From Prescottella equi (lineage in GTDB: Bacteria; Actinomycetota; Actinomycetes; Mycobacteriales; Mycobacteriaceae), in contig NZ_JAIVAH010000023.1 in assembly GCF_020171745.1 (NCBI RefSeq), positions 1 to 64,000 on the forward strand: a stretch of 64,000 nucleotides of DNA, read 5' to 3'. Positions within the stretch are counted from its first letter, which is position 1; each line of letters starts with the position of its first letter. A model generated the notes under the pieces. The model saw only the letters and a program-made list of their open reading frames with translations, had not been told where the DNA came from and searched no databases. Positions 1 to 8,484 of the stretch are shown in pieces. Both the position numbers and the translations under genes were made by a program.

Positions 1-61
1 TCGAACAACGCTACCGCCGCGGTCCGCTGATCTTCGGACAGTGAACTCGTCGCCCTCATCA

Positions 62-117
62 AACTGCTCCCCGGAAGTCGGAACTGAATTTCTCAGTCCA
101 ACTTCCGGGGAGCAGTT
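62..117. terminator. Long perfect hairpin, probable (bidirectional) terminator
   Basis: Bases 62–78 and 101–117 are perfect 17-base inverted copies (AACTGCTCCCCGGAAGT and its complement). The 22-base loop contains a further partial stem (GGA-ACTGA against TCAGT-CC). There is no T tract, as is common for actinobacterial terminators. It could end an unseen gene entering from the left and the leftward regulator gene that stops at 161. Bases 1–61 hold no gene I can support. Confidence 0.6.
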
Positions 118-122
118 CACCA

Positions 123-145
123 GGCGAGAGGAATCCTTCACGATC
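123..145 (+). repeat. Left 23-bp inverted repeat flanking the ABC cassette
   Basis: This 23-base stretch (GGCGAGAGGAATCC followed by TTCACGATC) is the inverted complement of bases 2260–2282 with a single mismatch at its 19th position. The two copies bracket the regulator, permease and ATPase genes. No target-site duplication or transposase is visible, so a mobile-element end, a shared operator and an intergenic palindromic repeat all remain possible. Confidence 0.55.
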
Positions 146-160
146 GGCGTTTGCGGAGCT

Positions 161-403
161 TTACGCGGTTTCCGCGCCCGATCCCAGCCGGGGGAAGGGC
201 TCGGTGGAGAACACCACCTCCACCGCCACCTCGAAGTAGGCGGCGATCCGCAACGCCAGATGCAGGCTGGGGCTGTACTCACCGCGCTCGAGATAGCCGA
301 CGGTCTGGTAGTGGACCCCCAGAGCCTCGGCGAGCTCTCGGCGCGAGATGCCTCGTTCGGCGCGCAGCATCGAGATGCGGTTGTAGATGACCTCAGAAGG
401 CAC
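161..403 (-). CDS. Small XRE-type helix-turn-helix regulator of the ABC cassette
   Basis: An 80-residue protein that is almost entirely an XRE/Cro-type DNA-binding domain. Residues 6–60 carry the five-helix pattern, with RRELAEALGVHYQTVGYLER as the helix-turn-helix. Such short regulators often sit in operons with a two-component ABC exporter and probably control it. It is the last gene of three read leftward. Its GTG start (401–403) lies inside the 3' end of the permease gene (11-base overlap), so the two are translationally coupled. There is no ligand domain, so the sensed signal is unknown. A role in autoregulation through the palindromes at 2260–2306 is an inference. Confidence 0.8.
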   Translation of the reverse strand: MPSEVIYNRISMLRAERGISRRELAEALGVHYQTVGYLERGEYSPSLHLALRIAAYFEVAVEVVFSTEPFPRLGSGAETA

Positions 404-1244
404 GCTGCATCGCCTTCTCCCGCCGTGCAGCCATGCTCGAACCCGATTCGTGACGCGCCATGTGCCGCAACACTACCGGGGCGATCAGGAGCCCCGCGAC
501 GGCCCACACGCCCAGGACCGCTGCCGTTTCGAGGTGTCGCCAGGACTGGTCGAGCTCGACGGTGACCGCGTCGGCGGGGAGCAGCGCCGAGCGCATCCCG
601 AGGCCGCTCCAGTAGACCGGAAACACCTGGGCAATGCCCTGCAGCCAGCCCGGCAGCGCGGTGATCGGATAGAAGATCCCGGAGATCGCGACCAGCCCCA
701 TCAACGGCATCGTCAGCAGGAAGGTGGCACGCGGGCCGTCGAGGACGGCGCCCAGGATCGCGCCGAGCGGCAGCGTCGCGAGCAGGCTGATCGCCACGAC
801 CCAGACGAACGTCGCCCACGCGCCGGCCCCGTCCAGCGACGACCCACCGATGATCACCATGCCGGCCACCAGCACCACCGCCACCTGCACGAGGACGGAC
901 CCCGCGGCCGCGACGATCTTGCCGACGAAGTAGCCGATCATGCCGCTCGGGACGGCCTTGGCGCGCAGGAGTGTGCCGTCCTCGCGGTCGAGCACCAGGA
1001 CGTTGGCGATCGCGAAGATGCCGTTGAAGGTGATGATCGTGCCGATCAGTCCCGGCAGCGCGAGTTCGGCGATCGAGAGGTCGCTGCCCGCGTACTCCTT
1101 GTGGCGCAGCAGGAAGAGGACCGCGAGCGAGATTGCCGGCGTCAGGAACTGGCCGATCAGATCCGGGGCCGTGGTGAACAGCTGACGCAGTTCGATCCAC
1201 CCGCGGGTGAGCCCGGCGCGGACCGCGTTGGCAGTGGGATTCAT
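393..1244 (-). CDS. ABC-2 type transporter permease
   Basis: A 283-residue integral membrane protein with about six hydrophobic segments arranged as in ABC-2 (drug/DrrB-like) exporters. They lie near residues 35–46, 65–90, 105–130, 140–165, 175–200 and 235–260. The cytoplasmic stretch VLDREDGTLLRAKAVP after the second segment is typical of this family, where it contacts the ATPase. The ATG at 1242–1244 overlaps the ATPase stop as ATGA, so I chose it over longer upstream extensions, which run in the wrong frame of the ATPase gene. With the ATPase it should form an exporter of a lipid, antibiotic or other hydrophobic compound. The substrate cannot be deduced. Confidence 0.88.
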   Translation of the reverse strand: MNPTANAVRAGLTRGWIELRQLFTTAPDLIGQFLTPAISLAVLFLLRHKEYAGSDLSIAELALPGLIGTIITFNGIFAIANVLVLDREDGTLLRAKAVPSGMIGYFVGKIVAAAGSVLVQVAVVLVAGMVIIGGSSLDGAGAWATFVWVVAISLLATLPLGAILGAVLDGPRATFLLTMPLMGLVAISGIFYPITALPGWLQGIAQVFPVYWSGLGMRSALLPADAVTVELDQSWRHLETAAVLGVWAVAGLLIAPVVLRHMARHESGSSMAARREKAMQRAF

Positions 1245-2170
1245 CGGGTGACCTCCGCGAGGGTGAGTGTTTCGGTACCACCGTCGCCGGACTCGTGGCG
1301 GCGCACCAATGCCATGTAGGTGTCCTCGAGTGAGGCGCGGCGGACCTCGAGTTCGCCGATGGCATCGCCGTGCTGCTTGAACAGTTCGTGGACGAACTTG
1401 GTGGACTCGGTGGTGGTGTGCACGAATCGTTGATCGTCGACGGTCCACCGGACCTCCGCTTCGACGGCGATCTCGCGGGCCAACGCGTCGGGCGAGCCGT
1501 CGGCGACGATGCGGCCGTTCGCCAGGATCAGGATCCGGTCGGCGATCTTCTCCGCCTCGTCGAGATCGTGCGTGGTGAGCAGTACCGTCGTGTCCTCCAG
1601 GTCGGACAGGCGGTGCACGAGGTCGTGGAAGTCGCGGCGGGCCGCAGGATCGAAGCCGGCGGTGGGCTCGTCCATGAACAGTAACTCCGGGCGGCCGACG
1701 ATGCCGATCGCCACGTCCAGCCGGCGGCGCTGACCACCGGACAGGGTGGAGATCTTGGCGCCCGCGTGCTCGGTGAGCCCGACGAGATCGATGAGTTCGT
1801 CGGTGTCCCATGGCCCTCGGGACGGCTCGGTGGCGTAGGGGCGATAGAACGCCGCAAGATGGTCGAGCAGATCGCGCACCCGCCACTTGGCATGATCTCG
1901 CCACGACTGCAGGACGACGCCGATGCGGGCGCGCCAGCGTTCGTCGCCTTCTGCCGGATCGATGCCCAGGACGGAAACGCTTCCGGCCGAGCGTTTTCGG
2001 AAACCCTCGAGGATTTCGATCGTGGTGGTCTTGCCCGCCCCGTTCGGGCCGAGCATGACCAGAACCTCACCGCGTCGCGCCTGGAACGTCACGTCGCGCA
2101 GAACATCGTTGTCGTCGTACCGCATTCGCAGTGCGTCGACCTCGAGTACAACCCCGTCTCTCGAACTCAC
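1241..2170 (-). CDS. ABC transporter ATP-binding protein (drug-exporter type)
   Basis: A 309-residue nucleotide-binding subunit. Visible motifs are Walker A (GPNGAGKTTTIE), the signature LSGGQRRRLDVA, Walker B with catalytic Glu (LLFMDEPT) and the H-loop (TTHDLDEAE). The ~70-residue C-terminal extension resembles that of DrrA/CcmA-type exporters. I place the start at the GTG at 2168–2170 because it follows GGGGAGGAAT at ideal spacing; an in-frame ATG upstream lacks such a site. It is the first gene of a three-gene unit with the permease (4-base overlap) and the XRE regulator. Confidence 0.9.
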   Translation of the reverse strand: MSSRDGVVLEVDALRMRYDDNDVLRDVTFQARRGEVLVMLGPNGAGKTTTIEILEGFRKRSAGSVSVLGIDPAEGDERWRARIGVVLQSWRDHAKWRVRDLLDHLAAFYRPYATEPSRGPWDTDELIDLVGLTEHAGAKISTLSGGQRRRLDVAIGIVGRPELLFMDEPTAGFDPAARRDFHDLVHRLSDLEDTTVLLTTHDLDEAEKIADRILILANGRIVADGSPDALAREIAVEAEVRWTVDDQRFVHTTTESTKFVHELFKQHGDAIGELEVRRASLEDTYMALVRRHESGDGGTETLTLAEVTR

Positions 2171-2259
2171 GATTCCTCCCCATCGTTGGTCTTCGATGGT
2201 TTGTAGCATACCTACTACATTTCGCAGCGACAATGCTCTTGGGAAACCGATCTTGCGGT

Positions 2260-2306
2260 GATCCTGAAGGATTCCTCTCGCCGGGCGACGGAAATCCTTC
2301 AGGATC
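2260..2306. repeat. 47-base palindromic element with the right-hand copy of the cassette repeat
   Basis: Bases 2260–2273 (GATCCTGAAGGATT) and 2293–2306 (AATCCTTCAGGATC) are perfect inverted copies. An inner stem TCGCC/GGCGA lies in the loop, so the whole element can form one long hairpin. Each arm is itself nearly palindromic (ATCCT–AGGAT). Bases 2260–2282 also match, inverted, the sequence at 123–145 (22 of 23). The element lies in the divergent intergenic region between the ATPase gene and the gene starting at 2383. It could be a regulator-binding site, a dispersed intergenic repeat, or the end of a transferred cassette. Confidence 0.6.
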
Positions 2307-2382
2307 GACTGTCCGGTGTGTCGGATTCAGCGAGCGCTGCGATCCCTCGTACCGTCGTCGCCGAGGGGCGAGGAGGGTGGGC

Positions 2383-2817
2383 ATGCTGAATGCCGTTCGG
2401 GCGGGGTGGATTCTGCTGGCGTGGGTCTGCGCCGGGCTGGCGGTCGTCGCCGCGACCAGTTCGATGATGCAGATCACGTCGTGCGAGCTGGGATATCCGG
2501 ACGACGGGATCATGCCCGGGGAGGAGTGTGAACGGTCGATCGCCCGCACCTACGGGCCGTCGATCGTGGCCGCGCTCGCCGTCCCGGCGCTGCTGTGCCT
2601 GCTCCCCGCCGTCGTCTTTCGGCGCTGGGTCGGGGTGCTGGTCGCCGCGGTTCTGGTCGGCGGTTCGTTCGGCACGTTCTTCGCGCCCGCGCCACAGGCC
2701 GTGTTCGGCTTCTTCGTCCCGGCGGCCGTGCTGGCGGTGCTCCTCGCGGGATGGCACGCCTGGCTGCCCGACCGTAGGGTCGCGCTCAGTTCGACCCGAG
2801 GAGTCCGAGGAGGCTGA
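2383..2817 (+). CDS. Small four-helix membrane protein of unknown function
   Basis: A 144-residue protein with four hydrophobic segments, near residues 8–25, 59–79, 81–99 and 106–125. A polar loop between the first two contains two cysteines (C34, C49), and the short tail is basic. The ATG at 2383 follows GAGGAGGGTGGGC, a strong ribosome-binding site. I recognise no family. It is read away from the ABC cassette. Its last 32 bases overlap the 3' end of the convergent lipase gene. A membrane location is well supported; function is not. Confidence 0.7.
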   Translation: MLNAVRAGWILLAWVCAGLAVVAATSSMMQITSCELGYPDDGIMPGEECERSIARTYGPSIVAALAVPALLCLLPAVVFRRWVGVLVAAVLVGGSFGTFFAPAPQAVFGFFVPAAVLAVLLAGWHAWLPDRRVALSSTRGVRGG

Positions 2818-4063
2818 CCGACCCGAGTGAGCCGACGACCCCTCCGGGCCCGAGCGAGCCCAAGGACCCCAGGGGGCTGGGTCTGCACTCGGGATCGTCC
2901 GATTCACTCTGGCACGCGAACGCCTTGGTGATGAACGTGACCGCGTCCGCCTCGTTGGCGAACAGGCTGCCGATGTGGTCGGCCGGATAGATCCTGAAGT
3001 CCGGACGGGTGCCGGCGAGGTTCATTTCCGTGATGAGCTTGACTGTCAACGGAAGCGGTACCGTCGGGTCCTCGGCCCCCTGCGCGATCATCAGCGGCCG
3101 GTCGTACCCTGAGGTCGGCACCCGCAGATAGTCGCGCAGTGCGGTCAGTAGTGCCGAATCGTCGAGCGATCGTGAGAGCATCTGGGCCACCGAGACATTC
3201 GCGGCAAGCTGGGCGAACTGTCGGTACGGCAGCTCCGGCGCCGCGTCGACCAGTGTGCGGCCGATCGGTGTCAGATAGCTGTCCACGTCGAGTTCGGGAT
3301 GGATGTCGCGGAATCCGGCGATCACGAACGTCATGAAGTTGGTCAGCCCGGCAATGCCTTTCGGTGGGAAGTCCGGTCCGGCCAGCGGGGTGAATGTCTC
3401 GATGTTCGACGGCACGCCGGCCGCGACCGCGCCGCGGTAATCGAGTTCGGGCGCATACGCGGTGGCGGTGCGCGCGGTGAACACCGCGGCCTGTCCACCC
3501 TCGGAAAGTCCGATGACCGCCCACCGCGACGAGAGGGTGTCGTCGACGGCGCGGGCCGCCCGCACCGAGTCGATGACGCTGTGTGCCGCGGACTCCCCGT
3601 GTAGGTAGGGCGGCACGCCGGGAGTGCCCAGGCCGACATAGTCGGTGGCTGCGACGGCGTACCCGCGGGCCAGCCAGTTCTTCACGTATCGGGCGCTGTC
3701 CGAGTCGATGCCGTTGCGCGACGGGGCGTCCGCGTCGGAGTTGCCGATCGTCCCGTGCGCCCAGGCGATCACCGGCCAGCCTCCCGGCGGCGGTGTGCCC
3801 TCGGGGACGAACACCAGGCCGGTGCACGGGGTGACGCCGCGCGGGCCCGTGGTCAGGTACGTGACCCGGTACGCCGCGCCGGTGCCCGGCAGCCAAAACG
3901 GCTGCGGCAGTGGGGCGGACTCGAGGACTGTCCCGGGTGCGTCGAGTGCCGGTGCGACCATCGGGGCGGCCGACGCAGTGGGAGTGAGGATCTTCGGTGC
4001 GCCCGCGACGAGCGCGACGGCGATCGCAGTGACGATACGGCGGCCCATCCGGGAACCCATCAT
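2786..4063 (-). CDS. Secreted lipase (fungal-type LIP family) with LGS-rich tail
   Basis: A 425-residue exported alpha/beta hydrolase. Residues 1–33 form a Sec signal peptide ending TASA. The nucleophile is Ser187 in GLSEGG. The Asp in GAEDPTVPL and the His in YPADHIGS fit the rest of the triad. The oxyanion-side strand reads VIAWAHGT, as in the secretory lipase family (PF03583-like). The last ~30 residues are a Gly/Leu/Ser tail (SPLGSLGSLG ... GLLGSN). A similar GSLGSLGS string occurs near the N terminus of the repeat protein encoded at 17295–18638. The exact start among three early Met codons is uncertain. It probably hydrolyses acylglycerols outside the cytoplasm. Confidence 0.85.
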   Translation of the reverse strand: MMGSRMGRRIVTAIAVALVAGAPKILTPTASAAPMVAPALDAPGTVLESAPLPQPFWLPGTGAAYRVTYLTTGPRGVTPCTGLVFVPEGTPPPGGWPVIAWAHGTIGNSDADAPSRNGIDSDSARYVKNWLARGYAVAATDYVGLGTPGVPPYLHGESAAHSVIDSVRAARAVDDTLSSRWAVIGLSEGGQAAVFTARTATAYAPELDYRGAVAAGVPSNIETFTPLAGPDFPPKGIAGLTNFMTFVIAGFRDIHPELDVDSYLTPIGRTLVDAAPELPYRQFAQLAANVSVAQMLSRSLDDSALLTALRDYLRVPTSGYDRPLMIAQGAEDPTVPLPLTVKLITEMNLAGTRPDFRIYPADHIGSLFANEADAVTFITKAFACQSESDDPECRPSPLGSLGSLGPGGVVGSLGSVSLLGLLGSN

Positions 4064-4098
4064 CCGCCGAATCTAGCTCAGCGCCAACGATCGTCGAG

Positions 4099-4116
4099 GC
4101 GGTTCGGCGGAACCGC
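4099..4116 (-). terminator. Short hairpin after mtr
   Basis: GCGGTTC (4099–4105) pairs with GAACCGC (4110–4116) around a four-base loop. It lies just beyond the stop codon of the leftward mycothione reductase gene and before the lipase start, so it may terminate the hydrolase–mtr transcript. Confidence 0.4.
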
Positions 4117-4122
4117 GTCGGC

Positions 4123-5511
4123 TCAGATCTCCAGACCGAGCAGCGCGTTCTCGACGACCTCGGGCAGCGCCGGGTGGATCCAGTACTGACCGGTGGCCAT
4201 GTCCTGCGCCGACAGCCCGAAGCTCATCGCCTGGATGAGCGGCTGGATCACCGTGGGGGCCTGCGCGCCGATGACGTGCGCGCCGAGGAGGCGTCCGGTG
4301 CCGCGCTCGGCGATCACCTTGCAGAAGCCCTCGTCGTCCTCCATGGCCCAGCCGTACGCGACGTCGCAGTAGTTCTGCATCTTGACCGTGATGTCGAGGC
4401 CGGCCTCGCGGGCCTGCTCCTCGGTCATCCCGACGTTCGCGATCTGCGGGTCGGTGAACACTGCCGCGGGCACGAACCGGTGATCGGTGCGGCGCAGGCG
4501 TGCCGTCGAGCGCTCGCTGGGGTTCCAGGCGTCGAGCAGCAGATTGTGCTGGACGACCCGCATCTCGTGGTTCGCGACGTGCTTGAGCTGGTACGGCGAC
4601 GACACGTCGCCGAGCGCGAACACGCCCTCCGCGGTGGTGCGCTGGTACTCGTCGACGATCACCCGGCCCGACTCGTCGACCGCGATGCCGCCCAGCGCGG
4701 CGTCCAGGCGGTCGCCGTTGGGGGTGCGGCCCACCGCGACGAGCAGTTCGTCGCCGGCGACGATCGTGCCGTCCGACAGTTCGATCTCGATGCCGTTGCC
4801 CGCCGTCCGTGCGGCGACCATCGGGTTCCCCAGGTGGACGTCCCACTTGCGCTGCGCCAGTTCGGTGAACCACGCGGAGACGTCCTTGTCGAGGTGGCGC
4901 AGCAGTCGCTCGCTGCGGCCGATGATCGACACCCGGACGCCCAGCGCCGAGAAGACGTGCGCGAATTCCGCTGCGATGAAACCGGATCCGAGGATCACCA
5001 GGCGCTCGGGCAACTCCGGCAGACGCATGATGTCGTCGTTGGTGTGGTAGCGGACGCCGCCCTCGAGGACCTGGTTCGGGATCGTGGGTCGCGATCCGGC
5101 GGCGATCACGACCTGGTCGGCGGTGATGACCTCCCCGGTTCCCGTGTCGATGGTGCGCGGACCGACGAACCGGGCGTGCCCCCGGAACACCGTCACGTTG
5201 TCGCAGTCCTCGGTTCGGTACCGCTCGCCGCCGGCGGAGATCGGATCGATCCGGCCGAACACTCGCTTGACGATGTCGGGCCAGCGGACGTCGTCGAGCG
5301 TCGCGTCGATGCCGAGCTTGGAGGACTCGGTGATCGTGCGCGCCACCTCCGCGGCGTACACGTACATCTTGGTGGGGATGCAGCCGACGTTGAGGCACGT
5401 GCCGCCGAAGATGCCCTCTTCGATGATCGCGATCTTCTTGCCGTCGTAGCGTTCGTCGAGGATCGAGTTGCCCGATCCGGTGCCGATGATCGCGATGTCG
5501 AAGTGGGTCAC
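4123..5511 (-). CDS. mtr: Mycothione reductase
   Basis: A 462-residue flavoprotein disulfide reductase that keeps the actinobacterial thiol mycothiol reduced using NADPH. It has an FAD-binding GTGSGN motif near the N terminus and the redox pair Cys39/Cys44 in [13 protein letters not shown]. The second dinucleotide site reads [12 protein letters not shown], followed by FAD-contacting GVFALGDV. The C-terminal catalytic HPALPE holds His446 and Glu451. I read the start as the GTG at 5509–5511, which overlaps the stop of the upstream hydrolase as GTGA. The lack of glutathione-reductase-specific features, together with the actinobacterial context, favours mycothione over glutathione or lipoamide as substrate. 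Confidence 0.93.
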   Translation of the reverse strand: MTHFDIAIIGTGSGNSILDERYDGKKIAIIEEGIFGGTCLNVGCIPTKMYVYAAEVARTITESSKLGIDATLDDVRWPDIVKRVFGRIDPISAGGERYRTEDCDNVTVFRGHARFVGPRTIDTGTGEVITADQVVIAAGSRPTIPNQVLEGGVRYHTNDDIMRLPELPERLVILGSGFIAAEFAHVFSALGVRVSIIGRSERLLRHLDKDVSAWFTELAQRKWDVHLGNPMVAARTAGNGIEIELSDGTIVAGDELLVAVGRTPNGDRLDAALGGIAVDESGRVIVDEYQRTTAEGVFALGDVSSPYQLKHVANHEMRVVQHNLLLDAWNPSERSTARLRRTDHRFVPAAVFTDPQIANVGMTEEQAREAGLDITVKMQNYCDVAYGWAMEDDEGFCKVIAERGTGRLLGAHVIGAQAPTVIQPLIQAMSFGLSAQDMATGQYWIHPALPEVVENALLGLEI

Positions 5512-6536
5512 GCAGGTGCTCCAGTCTCTCGGGTGGCGTCGAGGTGGTGTGCGTCGAGCCAGGCCAGCCACAGGTCGACCTCGTGGAACGCGTCCGCCAG
5601 CGGCTTCTCGGTGGACAGGAAGACATCGTGACGAGCGCCGTCGATCGGAACGATCGTAGTGCGGTCGCCGAGGCAGCCTGCCCACTTGGCGATCTGTTCG
5701 ACGTCGAGGACGGCGTCGGCCGCGTCGACGGTGGCGTTGTAGCGCGACGCGAACACGGTCCGCTTCGATCGCAGGATCAGCGACGGCACCCCGATGTCGA
5801 GACCCTGGTGCAACTGGGCGTGCCCGCGGCGGATCGCGCGGAGCCAGCCGAACCGCACCGGGAAACCGGTGAGTGGCTTCCAGTCGAGGTTGTAGTCCCA
5901 GGCGCCGTTCGACCCGATGTGCAGGCTCGAGCCGTACGTGTCGAGCTTCTGGCCGGGCAGCGGGGTCTTGCTCGACACCCGGCCGAGCGCGTCGATCGCC
6001 GCCGAAGTGCCGGCCGTGCGCAGCAGCGCCGGTCCCTGCAGGTCGAACCACGGGCTGTTGAGGATGACACCCGCCACACCCGCACCCGCAGATCCGCCTG
6101 GTTTGCGCTCGAGCCGGTCGAGCCACAGCGGCAGGATCAGCCCGCCCGTCGAGTGCGCGACGAGCAGGACCTGCCCGCCGCCGATCTGCTCCCGGACCAG
6201 GCGTAGCGCCTCGTCCAGTTCCGCGTCGTACAGCTTCAGGTCCGTCACGAAGTGCGGGGTCTGGCCCGGCCGCCGCGAGCGGCCACATTTACGCAGGTCG
6301 AGGGCGAAAAAGGAATAGCCCTGCTCGGCGAAGTGCTCGGCGACGTGCTGCTGGAAGAAGTAGTCGGTGAACCCGTGCACGTACAGCACCGCGCGGTTCC
6401 CGGTCAGATTGCCGGGCTGGTAGCGGACCAGCGTCGCCTCGGCCTCGCCCTCCCCGTCCGGGTCGGGACCCAAAGGGATCGTCAGCTGCTGGTATCCGTC
6501 GCCGAGGACGTCGGGGGCCCAAGTAGTCACGATCAC
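5508..6536 (-). CDS. Alpha/beta hydrolase, lysophospholipase/monoacylglycerol-lipase type
   Basis: A 342-residue cytoplasmic alpha/beta hydrolase. [11 protein letters not shown] gives the oxyanion HG motif, LVAHSTGG the nucleophile elbow (Ser in A-H-S-T-G) and GARHDVF the likely catalytic His. The long lid region between them resembles lysophospholipases. It has no signal peptide. The start is one of two in-frame GTG codons (6534 or 6528); the longer is given. It overlaps mtr by four bases, and the same gene pair stands next to mqo in mycobacteria. Substrate unknown. Confidence 0.8.
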   Translation of the reverse strand: MIVTTWAPDVLGDGYQQLTIPLGPDPDGEGEAEATLVRYQPGNLTGNRAVLYVHGFTDYFFQQHVAEHFAEQGYSFFALDLRKCGRSRRPGQTPHFVTDLKLYDAELDEALRLVREQIGGGQVLLVAHSTGGLILPLWLDRLERKPGGSAGAGVAGVILNSPWFDLQGPALLRTAGTSAAIDALGRVSSKTPLPGQKLDTYGSSLHIGSNGAWDYNLDWKPLTGFPVRFGWLRAIRRGHAQLHQGLDIGVPSLILRSKRTVFASRYNATVDAADAVLDVEQIAKWAGCLGDRTTIVPIDGARHDVFLSTEKPLADAFHEVDLWLAWLDAHHLDATRETGAPA

Positions 6537-6707
6537 ACTCTATTGGGCGAACGAAGTCGTTTGCGAGGGGCACAATTGGGGAAGGTGACGCACAGGTAAC
6601 CTAAGCGCCACAGGCGCGCGAAAAGCGGTCTGTCCACGCGATGTGTCCGAGCGGGCGATGCGTGCGAATCAGGTCGCGTGTGAACAGACAAGGAAGTCGA
6701 TTCTCCA

Positions 6708-8243
6708 GTGTCAGAGCAGAACGTAGTGGCGAAGACCGATGTAGTGCTCGTGGGTGCGGGCATCATGAGCGCAACGCTCGGCGCGATCCTGCGTCAGCTG
6801 CAGCCCGACTGGTCGATCACCACCTTCGAGCGACTCGACGCCGCCGCGGCCGAGAGCAGTGACCCGTGGAACAACGCGGGCACCGGCCACTCGGCGCTGT
6901 GTGAGCTGAACTACACCCCGGCCAAGGGTGACGGCGTCGACATCAGCAAGGCGATCAACGTCAACGAGCAGTTCCAGGTCTCGCGGCAGTTCTGGGCGTA
7001 CGCCGTCGACAACGGGATCCTCACCGATCCCAAGGAGTTCATCAACCCGATCCCGCACGTGAGCTTCGTGCACGGCGCGGACAACGTGAAGTACCTGCGT
7101 GCGCGCTACGAGGCCCTCGCCGGCCACCCGCTGTTCGCCGGTATGGAGTACTCGGAGTCCGAGGGCTTCTTCGCCGAGCGTCTGCCGCTCATGGCCAAGG
7201 GTCGCGACTACACCGATCCGGTCGCCCTGAACTGGACCGAGTCCGGCACGGACGTCGACTTCGGTGCGCTCACCAAGCAGCTCCTGGGCTACGTCGGCAA
7301 GTCCGGCGGCCAGGTGTTCTTCGGTCACGAGGTCCGCAACCTCACCAAGCAGTCCGACGGCAGCTGGCTGGTCAAGGTCGAGAACCTGCGCACCGGCGCC
7401 AAGAAGACCGTCAACGCCAAGTTCGTGTTCGTCGGCGCCGGCGGCGGTGCGCTGCACCTGCTGCAGAAGTCGGGCATCAAGGAGGCCAAGGGCTTCGGCG
7501 GCTTCCCCGTCAGCGGCCAGTTCCTGCGCTGCACCAACCCCGAGCTCATCGCCCAGCACCGTGCCAAGGTGTACGGCAAGGCCGCCGTCGGTGCGCCTCC
7601 GATGTCGGTGCCGCACCTCGACACCCGCGTCATCAACGGCCGTCAGGGCCTGCTCTTCGGCCCCTACGCCGGCTGGTCGCCCAAGTTCCTCAAGAACGGC
7701 AAGGTCACCGACCTGCCCGGCTCGGTCAAGCCCAACAACCTGACCTCGATGCTCGGCGTCGGTCTGACGGAGCTGGGCCTGACCAAGTACCTCATCGGTG
7801 AGCTCATGCAGTCGCCCGCCGACCGCATCAACACGCTGCGCGAGTTCGTGCCGCGCGCCACGGGCGGCGACTGGGAGCTCATCACCGCCGGTCAGCGCGT
7901 GCAGGTCATCCGTAAGAAGGGCAAGGGCGGCGTGCTCGAGTTCGGCACCGCCGTCGTCAACGCCGAGGACGGCACCATCGCCGGCCTGCTCGGCGCCTCG
8001 CCGGGCGCGTCCACCGCGGTTCCCGCGATGCTCGACGTCCTGCAGCGCTGCTTCCCGCGCGAGTTCCAGGCGTGGACCCCGAAGCTGCAGCAGATGGTCC
8101 CGTCGTTGGGCCTGAAGCTCTCGGACAACACCGACCTGTTCCAGCAGGTCTGGGACTGGAGCACCCGCTCGCTCGAGCTCGGTGACGTCCCCGCGTCGGT
8201 GCCCGCGCATGCGGCCCCGGTGGTCGAGTCCGCCACCGTCTGA
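6708..8243 (+). CDS. mqo: Malate:quinone oxidoreductase
   Basis: A 511-residue FAD-dependent peripheral membrane enzyme that oxidises malate to oxaloacetate and passes electrons to menaquinone, serving the TCA cycle and respiratory chain. The FAD-binding motif is [15 protein letters not shown] at residues 11–25, followed by the family signature [20 protein letters not shown]. The C-terminal half has [11 protein letters not shown]. The GTG start follows AAGGAAG at 6690–6696. It is divergent from the hydrolase/mtr pair, with 171 bases between the start codons. It is monocistronic, ending at the strong hairpin at 8255–8291. Confidence 0.95.
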   Translation: MSEQNVVAKTDVVLVGAGIMSATLGAILRQLQPDWSITTFERLDAAAAESSDPWNNAGTGHSALCELNYTPAKGDGVDISKAINVNEQFQVSRQFWAYAVDNGILTDPKEFINPIPHVSFVHGADNVKYLRARYEALAGHPLFAGMEYSESEGFFAERLPLMAKGRDYTDPVALNWTESGTDVDFGALTKQLLGYVGKSGGQVFFGHEVRNLTKQSDGSWLVKVENLRTGAKKTVNAKFVFVGAGGGALHLLQKSGIKEAKGFGGFPVSGQFLRCTNPELIAQHRAKVYGKAAVGAPPMSVPHLDTRVINGRQGLLFGPYAGWSPKFLKNGKVTDLPGSVKPNNLTSMLGVGLTELGLTKYLIGELMQSPADRINTLREFVPRATGGDWELITAGQRVQVIRKKGKGGVLEFGTAVVNAEDGTIAGLLGASPGASTAVPAMLDVLQRCFPREFQAWTPKLQQMVPSLGLKLSDNTDLFQQVWDWSTRSLELGDVPASVPAHAAPVVESATV

Positions 8244-8254
8244 CATACCCCCAC

Positions 8255-8291
8255 CCGCCGCGGCCCGGAGTCTCACTCCGGGCCGCGGCGG
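8255..8291 (+). terminator. Terminator of mqo
   Basis: A perfect 17-base stem (8255–8271 against 8275–8291, CCGCCGCGGCCCGGAGT) with a 3-base loop, 11 bases after the mqo stop. It isolates mqo from the riboswitch-controlled operon. Confidence 0.8.
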
Positions 8292-8315
8292 CGTGCTGTC
8301 GGGCCCTCACCCGGC

Positions 8316-8435
8316 ACACGGTAGGGTGCTGCAGCAGAGAAACGTCTGCGGGGAAGTCCTGTGAGAACCAGGCGCGGTCCCGCCACTGTGAGGGCGCACG
8401 AGGTGCACCCGAAGCCAGAATGCCGCAACGTTTCG
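8316..8435 (+). ncRNA. Cobalamin (B12) riboswitch
   Basis: The sequence contains the hallmarks of the cobalamin riboswitch in order: GGGAAGTCCTGTGAGAACC near 8371, GCGGTCCCGCCACTGTGA near 8393 and the 3' core GAAGCCAGAATGCC near 8411–8424. Complementary GGTGC segments form peripheral helices. It lies about 50 bases upstream of the TTG start of the chelatase-like gene. It should repress the cobalamin operon at the level of transcription elongation or translation when adenosylcobalamin is plentiful. The outer boundaries are approximate. Confidence 0.92.
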
Positions 8436-8484
8436 CAAGGCCAAGCTCTCGGCGAGGAAACCGAGAAGTGAAGGGATTCGATCG

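Noticed and set aside
1-88. Possible 3' ends of an upstream gene (a frame ending at 44, or a MarR-like tail ELVALIKLLPGSRN ending at 88).
   Set aside because: Both fragments are too short to identify, and the second frame has an in-frame stop at 28–30. Only the hairpin that follows can be supported.
393-1904. Long leftward frame extending the permease N-terminally through the ATPase gene.
   Set aside because: The extra 220 residues are Arg/Pro/His-rich antisense-frame noise overlapping the well-defined ATPase. The ATG at 1244 gives a normal ABC-2 permease.
6580-6606. CAGGTAACCTAAG upstream of mqo as an iron box.
   Set aside because: Only half of the palindromic consensus is present and the second arm is missing, so iron regulation of mqo is not supported.
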